Below are positions 17,743-27,946 of a DNA stretch of 64,000 nucleotides, in pieces (within the stretch, counting starts at the first letter, position 1; each line of letters begins with the position of its first letter). The position numbers and the translations under genes were made by a program. The stretch is from Sphingobacterium bovisgrunnientis. GTDB taxonomy: Bacteria; Bacteroidota; Bacteroidia; Sphingobacteriales; Sphingobacteriaceae. The notes under the pieces are model-generated. The model saw only the letters and a list, made by a program, of their open reading frames with translations, was not told where the DNA came from and searched no databases. Location of the stretch: positions 17,025-81,024 of the forward strand of contig NZ_WUQY01000017.1 in NCBI RefSeq assembly GCF_009829085.1. The letters are read 5' to 3'.

Positions 17743-18186
17743 ATGAATGAGAGTAATAACAATAAACAGAATAAGGGCGGTCGCAAGCCAAAACTTAACC
17801 CCTGTACCAACCGCCATGTTTTCCGTTTGACAGATGAGGAAAATGCTAAACTTTTGACGCTTTTTGAAGCATCAGGAATGCCCAATAAAGCCAAGTTTAT
17901 CATATCTCAAGTGTTCGGAAAGGAGATGAAATCGGTTAGAATTGATAAAGGAACGGTCGATTATTATATGCGATTGACTTCCTTTCATAGTCAATTTCGA
18001 GCCATAGGAGTGAATTACAATCAAATTGTAAAGCTGTTATACCGTCATTTTTCAGAGAAAAAAGCAGCGGCATTCCTTAATAAATTGGAAAAACAGACAG
18101 CTGAAATGGCAATGCTGTGTAAGAAAGTCGTTCAATTAACGGAAGAATTTGAAGTAAAATACTTGAAAACCAGTCATTTAAAATGA
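17743..18186 (+). CDS. mobA: Relaxosome accessory protein (MobA-like)
   Basis: The 147-residue protein has a basic, polar N-terminus and a predicted ribbon-helix-helix segment around residues 25-60 (HVFRLTDEENAKLL...), then helical sequence. This is the arrangement of mobilisation accessory proteins that bind oriT and recruit the relaxase. I chose the ATG at 17743 over the GTG one codon upstream. Its stop overlaps the mobB start by 4 bases. Confidence 0.75.
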   Translation: MNESNNNKQNKGGRKPKLNPCTNRHVFRLTDEENAKLLTLFEASGMPNKAKFIISQVFGKEMKSVRIDKGTVDYYMRLTSFHSQFRAIGVNYNQIVKLLYRHFSEKKAAAFLNKLEKQTAEMAMLCKKVVQLTEEFEVKYLKTSHLK

Positions 18187-19466
18187 TATCAAAAATCAGA
18201 AGAGGTGAAAATCTGTACGGTGCATTGGCTTATAATAATCTGAAAGTAGAGAAGGAAAACGGACAAATTCTGTTCACAAATAAGATAATCGAAACACCAA
18301 ACGGAGTATATTCTGTTGCTCAATTAACTCAAGCTTTTGAACCTTATTTGATTGCAAACCGAAATACAGAAAAACATACGTTGCATATTTCGCTTAATCC
18401 AGATCCGAAAGATCAAGTGAGTGATGATAAATTTCGGGAAATGGCACAGGAATATATGCAGGAAATGGGTTATAGTGAACAGCCTTTTATAGTCTTTAAA
18501 CATACCGATATAGACCGTAGTCACATTCATATCGTATCGGTTTGTGTGGATGAGAATGGTAAAAAAATTTCGGACAAATTTGAGAAAATGCGATCAATGA
18601 ACTTATGCAGAGAGTTGGAAAGAAAACATAATTTGATACCAGCAACAGACAAGGAACGTAAGCAGAAAGATAAGATTTTCCGTCCAGTGGATTATAGAGC
18701 AGGTGATATTAAAAGTCAAATTGCATCCGTTATTTGTCATTTACCAAATTATTATAAATACCAAACTTTAGGCGAATACAATGCTTTGCTTTCGTTGTTT
18801 CACATTACCACCGAAAAAGTAGAAGTCGAATTGCAAGGGAAGATACAAAAAGGAATATTATACATTCCCTTGAATGAAAAAGGCGAAAGAGCCGGCCATC
18901 CATTCAAGGCTTCACTTTTCGGAAAGACAGGAGGATTATCTGCTTTGGAAATGCATTTTGAAAAAAATAAAAAAAATTTGAAAGAGGATCCAAGTAGGCA
19001 AACACTAAAAGTTGCTGTTAGCAAAGCTCTTGAAAGCACTAGTAACGAATTGAGTTTTAAGAAACAGTTAGGCGAGCAAGGTATAAATGTTGTAATCCGA
19101 AGAAATGATGAAAATCGTATCTATGGCATCACTTTTATCGACCATAATTCAAAAGCGGTTTGGAACGGTTCACGTTTGGGCAAGGAACTTTCCGCCAATG
19201 TTTTTAATGATTATTGGAACAATGATATTAAACCAAATATTGAAACAACTGATGTTTTACAATCAGAAAAAAACACTGATAGTGCCCTTCATTTACCTGA
19301 TGAAAAGCCACATCATTTTTTCGATTTTCTAAATATTGAAAAACACCAAAATGGTCTGATTGAAGCATTGGGAGGTTTAATTCTACAATCACAAAGTGAA
19401 GATTACGAGGAACAAGATTTTGCAAATAGAATGAAGAAAAGAAAGAAAAAAGGTTATAATAAATAG
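18183..19466 (+). CDS. mobB: Relaxase / mobilisation nuclease (MobB)
   Basis: The 427-residue protein nicks the element at oriT and leads the strand into the recipient. Its N-terminal domain has the relaxase histidine motif (HTDIDRSHIHIV, about residues 106-117) after a HTLHISLNP strand. The Tyr near residue 13 (ENLYGALAY) is a plausible nucleophile. The C-terminal third is polar and low in recognisable motifs, ending in a basic tail. It is translationally coupled to mobA. Confidence 0.88.
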   Translation: MISKIRRGENLYGALAYNNLKVEKENGQILFTNKIIETPNGVYSVAQLTQAFEPYLIANRNTEKHTLHISLNPDPKDQVSDDKFREMAQEYMQEMGYSEQPFIVFKHTDIDRSHIHIVSVCVDENGKKISDKFEKMRSMNLCRELERKHNLIPATDKERKQKDKIFRPVDYRAGDIKSQIASVICHLPNYYKYQTLGEYNALLSLFHITTEKVEVELQGKIQKGILYIPLNEKGERAGHPFKASLFGKTGGLSALEMHFEKNKKNLKEDPSRQTLKVAVSKALESTSNELSFKKQLGEQGINVVIRRNDENRIYGITFIDHNSKAVWNGSRLGKELSANVFNDYWNNDIKPNIETTDVLQSEKNTDSALHLPDEKPHHFFDFLNIEKHQNGLIEALGGLILQSQSEDYEEQDFANRMKKRKKKGYNK

Positions 19467-19488
19467 CAGCCACGAGTAACTGCTATTT
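19461..19488. terminator. Terminator between mobB and a convergent small gene
   Basis: A 9-bp perfect stem (AAATAGCAG at 19461-19469, CTGCTATTT at 19480-19488) overlaps the mobB stop. It lies between convergent genes. The tail is only moderately T-rich. Confidence 0.55.
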
Positions 19489-19509
19489 ACATTTTAATGG
19501 TTTGAATTT

Positions 19510-19794
19510 TTAAATTTTGTTCCACATATCAACAACAAATTGGTTTAGTTTATCTCGCATCACAACTCCACTTGCTTCAGGAAGTCGAATTATTTTTTCA
19601 ACTTTTTGAAAACTAGCTTTGTTTTTTAAGTTATGTTTTTCCATAAACGCATTACAAAAGTAAACAACTTCGTAAAGCTCTTTTTTATTTACTCTCTCAC
19701 GATCACGAATTGCTGTATAATTAGGATCATCACCTTTTGTTGTTGTGTTTTCATAGTCATTATTGACTAAATCACTTTCGTCGAATTCTTCCAT
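19510..19794 (-). CDS. Hypothetical 94-residue protein
   Basis: This small acidic protein lies on the strand opposite the mob genes, between mobB and the coupling-protein gene. It has no signal peptide or membrane segment. The C-terminal half is helical (KKELYEVVYFCNAF). I do not recognise it. Position alone suggests a role in the element, for example in controlling mobilisation. Confidence 0.55.
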   Translation of the reverse strand: MEEFDESDLVNNDYENTTTKGDDPNYTAIRDRERVNKKELYEVVYFCNAFMEKHNLKNKASFQKVEKIIRLPEASGVVMRDKLNQFVVDMWNKI

Positions 19795-19969
19795 AAAATA
19801 TTTATTTAAGTTTCTTTAAAAATAAGAATTATACCAATGCGTATTGTACGGTTTTCCGTAAAAAAGATTTTTTTTGCCAAATATAGCCCCTGAATGCCAA
19901 ACGCTACCATATTATTTTACCCTCTATTCAGAGCCTTTAAATTCACGTCCGAACATTAAAATTAAAACA

Positions 19970-21973
19970 ATGCAGGGAGAAGAAGATTTAAGAGGATTAG
20001 CCAAGATAATGGATTTTATGCGTACAGTGAGTATCCTTTTGGTACTAATGCATCTTTATTGGTTTTGTTACGGTTTCTTTTTAGAAAGAGGTTGGACATT
20101 AGAAATCATCAATAAAATATTAGGGAATTTTGATAGGACAGTTGGTCTGTTTGCTCATACACTTTATACCAAAGTATTTGCTTTAATATTGTTGGCATTA
20201 AGCTGTTTAGGTACAAAGGGCGTAAAGAATGAAAAGATAACATGGGCTAAGATTTATGTAGCTTTAGGAATTGGCTTTGTATTGTTCTTTCTGAATACAG
20301 CATTATTAAAACTATCTTCTACGGTGGGCACTTTTCTATATATCCTTACAATCTCGTTAGGTTATATCGCTTTACTAATGGCAGGTGTATGGATGAGCCG
20401 ATTACTTCGTACTAATCTAATGAACGATGTTTTCAATAATGAAAACGAGAGTTTTCAACAGGAAACTAAACTGATGCAAAACGAGTATTCTGTCAATCTA
20501 CCCACGAAGTTTTATTATAAAGACAAATGGAATGAAGGATGGATCAATGTTGTTAATCCATTTCGGGCAACCATCGTATTAGGAACTCCTGGTTCCGGAA
20601 AATCTTATGCGGTTGTAAACAATTATATCAAGCAGCATATCGAGAAGGGATTTAGTATGTACATTTATGACTTTAAATTCGATGACCTTTCGACTATAGC
20701 TTACAATCATTTACTGAAGCATTCGGATAAATATAAAATTCCGCCTAAATTTTACGTGATAAATTTCGATGATCCACGCAGAAGCCATCGTTGCAATCCA
20801 CTCAATCCTGATTTTATGACAGATATATCTGATGCTTACGAAGCGGCTTATACTATCATGTTAAACCTGAATCGTAGTTGGATACAGAAGCAGGGAGATT
20901 TCTTTGTGGAATCTCCAATTATCCTTTTAGCTGCCATTATTTGGTACCTTAAAATTTATGAGAACGGCAAGTATTGCACATTCCCACATGCTATTGAATT
21001 GCTAAACAAGAAATATGCAGACATATTTACCATTTTGACGACATATCCCGATTTAGAAAACTATTTATCGCCATTTATGGATGCATTGCAAGGTGGTGCC
21101 CAAGATCAATTACAAGGACAAATTGCATCGGCAAAAATTCCACTATCAAGGATGATTAGCCCACAACTGTACTGGGTAATGACAGGTGACGATTTCACAT
21201 TAGATATCAATAATCCACAAGAACCAAAGATACTTTGTGTAGGTAACAATCCCGACCGTCAAAATATTTATTCGGCAGCGTTAGGCTTGTACAATTCCCG
21301 AATTGTAAAACTCATCAATAAGAAAGGACAATTAAAAAGTTCGGTTATTATTGATGAGTTACCTACCATTTATTTCAGAGGATTAGACAATTTGATTGCC
21401 ACAGCTCGAAGTAATAAGGTTGCGGTTTGTTTGGGTTTTCAGGATTACTCTCAATTAATACGTGATTACGGAGATAAAGAAGCTAAAGTAATTCAGAATA
21501 CTGTTGGTAATATTTTCTCGGGTCAAGTTGTGGGTGAAACTGCCAAAAACCTATCTGAACGTTTTGGAAAAGTGTTACAAAAAAGACAGAGTATGACGAT
21601 CAACCGAAATGATAAATCTACGTCAATTTCTACCCAATTAGACAGCTTGATACCAGCTTCCAAAATCTCTACACTTACACAGGGTATGTTTGTTGGAGCG
21701 ATCTCCGATAATTTTGATGAACGCATCGAACAAAAGATCTTTCACGCTGAAATTGTGGTAGACAATGAAAAGGTAGCCGCCGAAACCAAAGCCTACCAAA
21801 ATATACCGCAGATATTATCTTTTGCTGATGAAAACGGAGCTGATAATATGAAACAAGATATCGATGCGAATTACAAACAGATAAAATTAGATGTTATTCA
21901 GATAGTCGAAGCCGAAACAGAACGTATTAAGAATGATCCTGATTTACACTATTTGGTGCAAAGAGAGAGTTAA
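19970..21973 (+). CDS. mobC: VirD4/TraG-type coupling protein (MobC)
   Basis: This 667-residue ATPase links the relaxosome to the mating channel. It has N-terminal membrane helices (about residues 15-35, 55-75 and 90-145), a Walker A motif (LGTPGSGKSYAV, about residues 204-215) and a Walker B-like strand (SVIIDELPTIYF, about residue 460). The QNTVGNIFSGQVVG stretch is typical of this family. I placed the start at 19970; the in-frame extension to 19874 adds a stretch that does not look like protein. It completes the mob set. Confidence 0.88.
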   Translation: MQGEEDLRGLAKIMDFMRTVSILLVLMHLYWFCYGFFLERGWTLEIINKILGNFDRTVGLFAHTLYTKVFALILLALSCLGTKGVKNEKITWAKIYVALGIGFVLFFLNTALLKLSSTVGTFLYILTISLGYIALLMAGVWMSRLLRTNLMNDVFNNENESFQQETKLMQNEYSVNLPTKFYYKDKWNEGWINVVNPFRATIVLGTPGSGKSYAVVNNYIKQHIEKGFSMYIYDFKFDDLSTIAYNHLLKHSDKYKIPPKFYVINFDDPRRSHRCNPLNPDFMTDISDAYEAAYTIMLNLNRSWIQKQGDFFVESPIILLAAIIWYLKIYENGKYCTFPHAIELLNKKYADIFTILTTYPDLENYLSPFMDALQGGAQDQLQGQIASAKIPLSRMISPQLYWVMTGDDFTLDINNPQEPKILCVGNNPDRQNIYSAALGLYNSRIVKLINKKGQLKSSVIIDELPTIYFRGLDNLIATARSNKVAVCLGFQDYSQLIRDYGDKEAKVIQNTVGNIFSGQVVGETAKNLSERFGKVLQKRQSMTINRNDKSTSISTQLDSLIPASKISTLTQGMFVGAISDNFDERIEQKIFHAEIVVDNEKVAAETKAYQNIPQILSFADENGADNMKQDIDANYKQIKLDVIQIVEAETERIKNDPDLHYLVQRES

Positions 21974-22589
21974 GTTTGATGTTTAACGATTGTTTACTTT
22001 AGAGTTTTTAGAATTTTTACTTTACATCTGTGAATTTGTTTTTGTTTATTATAGTTAATTTCTATCGTCATTATAATTATAGGATCATGATCTAAGTATA
22101 CTATTGTAAGACTATCGTTTTTTGAGATTTTACTTACTTTTATATATTCAAGGTGATATTTTTAAGTCTTCCTTATTCCAAGGATTTGGTTTTCCAGAAA
22201 GCTTTATTTATGAACTTTTCTACAACTGGTGAACATCTTCGGATATATATCCTCATGTTCATTTGAAAGACTTTGATCGGACTTTTTGGACATTGCCAAT
22301 ATAGATTCAAGCCTCGCTTCGGGTATGCCGTATTTTTTACTATAGTCGATTTTTTTTGTTGTTTTTTGAGATTATGAGGGGTAAATTATACACTTTTAAG
22401 AATTACTTATTGCAAACCTTTGATTCGTGAATTTTCAATATAATCTCTGAATTGTTGGTCATAAAATTGTTCATGTCTGCCATAATAAGTTTGCGAGTGG
22501 TGGTTGTATGAAGAATCCTGTTGTTTATACGATCTTCTTAATAAGCCAAAAAGAATAAAAATGCAATAGTGTCAATTTTAAGGGGATAA
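21974..22589. other. Gene-poor 616-base gap, possible gene remnant
   Basis: No intact gene is visible. On the minus strand, around 22215-22385, a short frame reads YGIPEARLESILAMSKKSD and runs to a stop without an obvious start codon, so it may be the remains of a small gene. The rest is AT-rich. The restriction-enzyme gene converges on this gap from the right. Confidence 0.35.
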
Positions 22590-23741
22590 TTATTTGAATC
22601 GAACTTGTAGATTTAATTTGATAAAATAATCCTCATTCTCTTTATATACCCATCCGAATTTGTAAGGTTTTGTTTTTCCAGCTTTGACATTCCCAGGATT
22701 AGTATCATCTTCGCTAGTAGAAGCTTGTTCAAGTCGCGTATTGTGCACTAAATATTCTTGAAATTCTTTGCGATTATAAATATGATAACATACAATTTCA
22801 CCAGTTCTTTTAACTATGATGATTCCTCCAGTAGCATCATATACTCCCGTCCAGATAGTTTCTGGCGTCATGCCAAGTGCTGATTCTGTAAGGAAATTTT
22901 TGATTTTTACTTCGTAAAACGGATGTCCTTTACTTTGGTCATATTGTAAAGGATTTATTTCCTTCAACATTTCTATCAAATGTCTTGTATTAGAGATTCC
23001 ATTTTTATACTTAAGATATACCATCTGACCTAGTAATTCTGGAAGCTGTCCATCAATCAATTGCAGATTCAAAGTGAGGTTGTCTGACTGTATATGGTCA
23101 AACTCTACTTCGTAACCTTGATTTTCTAAAGATATTATCCTTTGCGCTATTTTCGATTTTACTTTTGAGCCTTTAGGTACAAATAATGTACTTGAATTAA
23201 AATCAACAAGATCAAAATTTTCAGATGTAGCACCTTTTATTTTATAAATAAAGTTTGTACCAGCCCCAGGGTTGAAGAGGGTTGAATCTTTTCCGATCAT
23301 CGATTTGATACTAAAACCAAGTTTGGGTGACATACCCGTGTTCAGATCGTGCACCATTAACTGGATGTCGGACTTGTCAGTGTTATTTATCTTGACTTGC
23401 TTTACATCTATAAGTGATAAAAATTCCTCAATAATAGGGAATACCATTGATCTACCGTCAGTCGATTTTAAAAGATCCAATAAAATCTGGGAATAGTGGA
23501 CAAACTGAATGGTTGGGACTGCAAATAAAAGATCTCCCCTTGTACCTTCTACAATTTTAATTTCTCCATTATAAATATACTCTCTTTCTTGAGTTCCCTC
23601 TTTTCTGAAAATTTTAATAAGTGGATAGTAGATTGTAGCAATGGGATCGAGATTCTCATCTGCGGCATAAAGTTTACCTTCGGCAAGCAACTTTAAAAAA
23701 ACATATATCTCACTCCATTCTCCTTTATTACCTTTCAACAT
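22590..23741 (-). CDS. HpaII-like type II restriction endonuclease
   Basis: The 383-residue protein begins with GNKGEWSEIYVFLKLLAEGKLYAAD, the conserved opening of HpaII-family endonucleases, split here only by the reporting limit: GNKGEWSEIY then VFLKLLAEG. A central KLGFSIKSMIG segment could hold a catalytic Lys. It starts 3 bases after the methyltransferase stop on the same strand, the usual paired arrangement. By analogy with HpaII it should cut CCGG, but the target cannot be read from the sequence. It is probably cargo of the conjugative element. Confidence 0.82.
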   Translation of the reverse strand: MLKGNKGEWSEIYVFLKLLAEGKLYAADENLDPIATIYYPLIKIFRKEGTQEREYIYNGEIKIVEGTRGDLLFAVPTIQFVHYSQILLDLLKSTDGRSMVFPIIEEFLSLIDVKQVKINNTDKSDIQLMVHDLNTGMSPKLGFSIKSMIGKDSTLFNPGAGTNFIYKIKGATSENFDLVDFNSSTLFVPKGSKVKSKIAQRIISLENQGYEVEFDHIQSDNLTLNLQLIDGQLPELLGQMVYLKYKNGISNTRHLIEMLKEINPLQYDQSKGHPFYEVKIKNFLTESALGMTPETIWTGVYDATGGIIIVKRTGEIVCYHIYNRKEFQEYLVHNTRLEQASTSEDDTNPGNVKAGKTKPYKFGWVYKENEDYFIKLNLQVRFK

Positions 23742-23744
23742 ATC

Positions 23745-25010
23745 CTATATTAGGTTTATAGTTTTCAATATTTCCATTGCGGTAGCTTGAATAGCAGGAA
23801 CTGCTACAGAGTTGCCAAATTGTTTGTAAGCGGAAGCATCTGCAACAGGAATTAAATAATGATCGGGAAATCCTTGTAATCTAGCCCATTCTCGTGGTGT
23901 CATTTTTCTTATACCCTCACGATTTACAGTTCCTTTTATGTGCGTTGTAGGCGTGAAATCAGTAATTCTGTGGTCTAAAACTAAATTCCTTTCTCTACCC
24001 ATTCCACCAACAACAATTGCATTACTTATTCCATCGTCAGGAATTATTGCATATCCAAATCCATTTCCTTTTTCTTCGTGTCGAGCTTTGTGATTGACTA
24101 AAGTTTTAAGGTATTGAGTAGACAAAAAATATTTTGTTGCTGGAACTTCTTTTTCCTTGATGTCTGCAAATGCTACTTTCTTGTCTAAAGGTTTTGGATA
24201 CGAAAACTCATTAACTCCTGTGCTTGGATGAAATCCTACAATATAAATTCTTTCTCTATTTTGTGGTACACCAAAATCTTTTGCATTGATGATTTGAGGC
24301 TCGGGTACGAAGTAGCCTAAGTCGTTTCGCAGCACATTTAAAATGGTAGCTAATGTTTTTCCTCCGTTATGGTTGCGTAAACCTTTTACATTTTCAAGAA
24401 AAACTGCTCTCGGTTGTTTTCGTTTTATGATTTCAGCTACTTCAAAGAACAAAGTTCCTCTTGTGTCTTCAAAGCCCCCACGTTTTCCCGCTATTGAAAA
24501 AGCTTGACAAGGAAACCCCGCACAAAGCAAATCAAAACCATTTGGAATAAATGATTTCGTCGCTTCTTTTGTGATATCACCAAAAGGTCTTTCACCAAAA
24601 TTTGCTTTATAAGTTCTTTTTGCTTCTTTGTCCCATTCACTAGTGAAAACACATTTTCCTCCCAAATTTTGCATTGCTAAACGGAAGCCGCCAATTCCTG
24701 CAAATAAATCAATAAACTTGAATTTAGGATTTTTGATAGGAGGGAATGGAACCTCATTAATATCAAAAATACCGTTTTGTAATGCTTCTTCTGCTAAAAT
24801 ATTTGTAATTTCCTCTTCAGGATATTTAAACTCTAGTATTTCTCGTGTATACTTTACTGCATCTTTTTTGAAAAATTGTGAAACACCATTTTTACTGTTA
24901 TGTAAGAAGTGTGTAATTATCGCTTCTTTGTTGTTTTCCAATTCAACAGGTTTGATTTTGTATTCTTTTTCAAATACTTTTTCAAGCGATATTTTATCTT
25001 TTAGTTTCAT
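23745..25010 (-). CDS. DNA (cytosine-5) methyltransferase
   Basis: All core C5-methyltransferase motifs are present in this 421-residue protein: motif I (DLFAGIGGFR, about residue 94), the catalytic PCQ loop (GFPCQAFS), ENVKGL (motif VI), QNRERIY (VIII), REWARLQGFP (IX) and QFGNSVAVP (X). About 90 extra N-terminal residues precede motif I. It protects DNA against the partner endonuclease directly downstream. CCGG as the target is inferred from that partner. Confidence 0.92.
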   Translation of the reverse strand: MKLKDKISLEKVFEKEYKIKPVELENNKEAIITHFLHNSKNGVSQFFKKDAVKYTREILEFKYPEEEITNILAEEALQNGIFDINEVPFPPIKNPKFKFIDLFAGIGGFRLAMQNLGGKCVFTSEWDKEAKRTYKANFGERPFGDITKEATKSFIPNGFDLLCAGFPCQAFSIAGKRGGFEDTRGTLFFEVAEIIKRKQPRAVFLENVKGLRNHNGGKTLATILNVLRNDLGYFVPEPQIINAKDFGVPQNRERIYIVGFHPSTGVNEFSYPKPLDKKVAFADIKEKEVPATKYFLSTQYLKTLVNHKARHEEKGNGFGYAIIPDDGISNAIVVGGMGRERNLVLDHRITDFTPTTHIKGTVNREGIRKMTPREWARLQGFPDHYLIPVADASAYKQFGNSVAVPAIQATAMEILKTINLI

Positions 25011-25166
25011 TATAATTTTTCATTCAATATTTAGGTGCTAATTTACTAAATCTATTAGATATATTTTAAATTCGGAATTTGTAAAATCATTGGTTGAGAG
25101 GATTTCTATTATGATACTTGGTTTTATATTATCTTTTGTATTGGCGTATCTAAATAATTTTATTAG

Positions 25167-25861
25167 TCACCCAAGCCACCACAATAGTGTTATTGGATTG
25201 TACATTTTCAATTGTCTCAAGTATTTTTTATAGAGTTTCCTCAACAAAGTTAGTACCGTATCATCTACGTAATTGTCAGCAAGATAATAGAGCTTTTGGC
25301 ACTACGGATAATCTCGACAACGAAGGTATAAGCCTCGAAAATTTGTACATTGTAGAAAATACCTTTTTCTCTATATAGTTTACCACTTTCAAGGACTTTG
25401 AAAAGTTCCTCAAATTTTTGGTCGGTTTGTAATTGTTTTTATTCTACGTAATCAAAACGCTGAAATAACGAAGCATGACTGGTAACTATTCTACGCATTT
25501 CTACAAAAGCATTCATGATTTCGATACTGACTTTTATTGCCACATCAGAACGAAGTACCGTACTCAATATGGCAATTCCTTGTTCAGTAAATACAAATGG
25601 TTAATAACGTCTACCACCGTAATTCAAACTTGAGGTCACAATTTGTGACCTCAAGTTGATTATGTCAAATTCGTCCTGTGTCAATTGAAAGCGAAAAATA
25701 TCAGGAAAACGATCTACATTTCGTTTTACGGCTTAATTGAAAACTTTGGTTTCCACTTGGTAAATTTTTGCAAGATCACTATCCAGCATCACTTGTTTCT
25801 CACGTATGGTATAAATCAAGCTTTTAATTTCTTTCGGAACAATTGTCGGCTTATTTTCCAT
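25167..25861 (-). pseudogene. ORF6N-domain protein, decayed
   Basis: From the ATG at 25861, overlapping the topB stop, the minus strand reads an ORF6N-type protein: PTIVPKEIKSLIYTIREKQVMLDSDLAKIYQ in family terms, here seen as MENKPTIVPKEIKSLIY followed by the DLAKIYQVE motif. In-frame stops follow after KVFN, after GGRRY and after FDYVE, and a frameshift occurs near the DNYVDDTVLT segment. Recognisable sequence fades before 25167. Intact relatives are small DNA-binding proteins common in mobile elements. The gene is clearly non-functional as read. Confidence 0.75.
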
Positions 25862-27944
25862 TGCGTTTGTAGCTTTTGTTTTTATCAAATTCAAAGGATG
25901 TTTTGAAATCGGTATCTAACACGATGTAAGCATCAAATTTCTTTCTGGATTTGCTTTTCATTCCTTTAATCAATGATGTTTTACCTTTATTGATAAGGGT
26001 TTCAATGTCGGAAATACCGATTTGAACTCCGCAAACATTACGGAATTGTAACCAACCACAAACCTCTTCAGGACATTTGACTATTTTATCACGGATAATC
26101 AGTTGTTGGCTTTTGCATTTCGGACAAATAAGTTTAGGTAGATTTTTTTGAGTAATGGAACTTTGTAGCAGTTCATTTGTAATCACTGAAGCATACGTTT
26201 CCATTTCCTTTTGAAACGAATCGACATCAGCTTCGTTATTTTCGATTTTCTGCAAAGCCAATTCCCATTCGGCAGTCATTGCCACATCTGCAATTTTCTG
26301 GTCTTTAACCAACTCATACACTTGCAACCCCTTTTCAGTAGGGATGAGTGATTTCTTATCTCGTTGGATATAATTTCGAGTAAACAGTGTTTCAATAATA
26401 GAAGCTCTTGTTGCAGGTGTACCTATGCCAATATGTTGCAAAGCTTTCTGTTCTTCTACATTTTCGATTTCCTTACCTGCGGACTCCATTGCAGATAGTA
26501 ATCCTGCTTCGGTATAAAGTACGGGAGGTTTTGTTTTCTTTTCCAACACGACAGCTTCCTTTATTTTCAGTTCATTGCCTTCTTTCAGTTCGGGTAGATC
26601 CTGTATAGGTTCCGTCTCATCATCCGAGAAATTACCTTTAATACCACGCCAACCTGCTTCAATTACTTTACAACCTTTCAACATAAAATCATAATGCGAC
26701 ACTTCCAATGATACGTCCGTTATTTCTTTGATACAAGCTTGTGCAATCGCTTCGAGCATTCGAAAGGCAATTAAATCATAAACCGCATTTTCCTTTGCGT
26801 TCAGTGCCGAAGGGATTTTATCTGTAATCAATAATCCATGATGGTCAGTAACACGTAGATCATTTACTATACGCTTACTGAAGTGTCTCCATTTCATTTT
26901 TGATACAGCTTGTTTACACGTTTCTCTGTCTTGCAACGCTCTAACAAGATTTGGAATATCCACCCACACGTCTTCCGGAATATACTTACTTCCCGTACGT
27001 GGGTACGTAATAAACTTCTTTTCGTATAAACTTTGAGCAATGTTTAGGGTTTCTTCAGCAGAAAGATTAAGCCTTTTATTGGCTTCCTTTTGCAATCCAG
27101 TAAGGTCGAACAGTAGCGGTGGTTGCTCTGCTATACTTTTAGTTGTTATCGATGTAATTGTAGCTGCACCAATACGCTGAACAGATTTGAGGATATCATT
27201 AGCGAGTTTCTGTTCTTCCCATTTGTTTTTTGATATGCTTTTGAATTCAATGTCTTCCTTTTGGTATACTAACTGAATTTGCCAATACTTTTTGATGGAA
27301 AAATTCTTGTTTTCGATATATCGTTTACAAATTAAAGCCAGTGTTGGCGTTTGAACTCTGCCTAAAGAATAAACACTATGACCAGCGGCGATGCTCAAAG
27401 CTTGTGTGGCGTTAATACCTACAAGCCAATCGGCACGGCTTCTTCCTTGTGCCGAATGATACAATCCGTCAAACTCTTTTCCATTTTTAAGGTTATCAAA
27501 ACCCTGTTTAATGGCTTTTTCAGTTAGCGAACTGATCCAAAGACGTTCAAAGGGTTTGCTACACTTCAGGTATTCATAGATGTACCTAAATATCAATTCG
27601 CCTTCACGACCAGCGTCGGTAGCGACTATAATACTATCGCTTTTATCAAATAATTCCTTGATAATTTTGAGTTGCTTTAATGCTCCAGTATCCGTGGAAT
27701 AACTTTTATCTTTTTTGACCTTACGAACAGTAAGTACGAAAGGATTTGGTAATATAGGTAACGATGCTTTATCAAAACCTGAAATTCCGTAATCTTCGGG
27801 CATTCCCAATCCTATTAAATGACCGAATGCCCAGGTAACAAAATAGCCGTTGCCCGTCAGGTAGCCATCCTTCTTGTCGGATGCACCTAACAGGCTTGCT
27901 ATTTCCCTTGCTACGCTTGGTTTCTCTGCGATTATTGTCTTCAT
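25851..27944 (-). CDS. topB: DNA topoisomerase III (type IA)
   Basis: The 697-residue protein has a Toprim domain at the start (IIAEKPSVAREIA; acidic DAGREGE motif near residue 104). The active-site Tyr sits in the FITYPRTGSKY motif near residue 315, and a C-terminal zinc ribbon has CPKCKS and a second Cys pair. In CTnDOT the equivalent gene, exc, is a topoisomerase III linked to excision, so a role in element mobility is likely. It is 2 bases downstream of the DUF4099-type gene. Confidence 0.92.
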   Translation of the reverse strand: MKTIIAEKPSVAREIASLLGASDKKDGYLTGNGYFVTWAFGHLIGLGMPEDYGISGFDKASLPILPNPFVLTVRKVKKDKSYSTDTGALKQLKIIKELFDKSDSIIVATDAGREGELIFRYIYEYLKCSKPFERLWISSLTEKAIKQGFDNLKNGKEFDGLYHSAQGRSRADWLVGINATQALSIAAGHSVYSLGRVQTPTLALICKRYIENKNFSIKKYWQIQLVYQKEDIEFKSISKNKWEEQKLANDILKSVQRIGAATITSITTKSIAEQPPLLFDLTGLQKEANKRLNLSAEETLNIAQSLYEKKFITYPRTGSKYIPEDVWVDIPNLVRALQDRETCKQAVSKMKWRHFSKRIVNDLRVTDHHGLLITDKIPSALNAKENAVYDLIAFRMLEAIAQACIKEITDVSLEVSHYDFMLKGCKVIEAGWRGIKGNFSDDETEPIQDLPELKEGNELKIKEAVVLEKKTKPPVLYTEAGLLSAMESAGKEIENVEEQKALQHIGIGTPATRASIIETLFTRNYIQRDKKSLIPTEKGLQVYELVKDQKIADVAMTAEWELALQKIENNEADVDSFQKEMETYASVITNELLQSSITQKNLPKLICPKCKSQQLIIRDKIVKCPEEVCGWLQFRNVCGVQIGISDIETLINKGKTSLIKGMKSKSRKKFDAYIVLDTDFKTSFEFDKNKSYKRNGK

Positions 27945-27946
27945 AA

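Noticed and set aside
17493..17750. An 85-codon plus-strand frame upstream of mobA
   Set aside because: It is made mostly of the hairpin arms of the candidate oriT and has no protein-like features.
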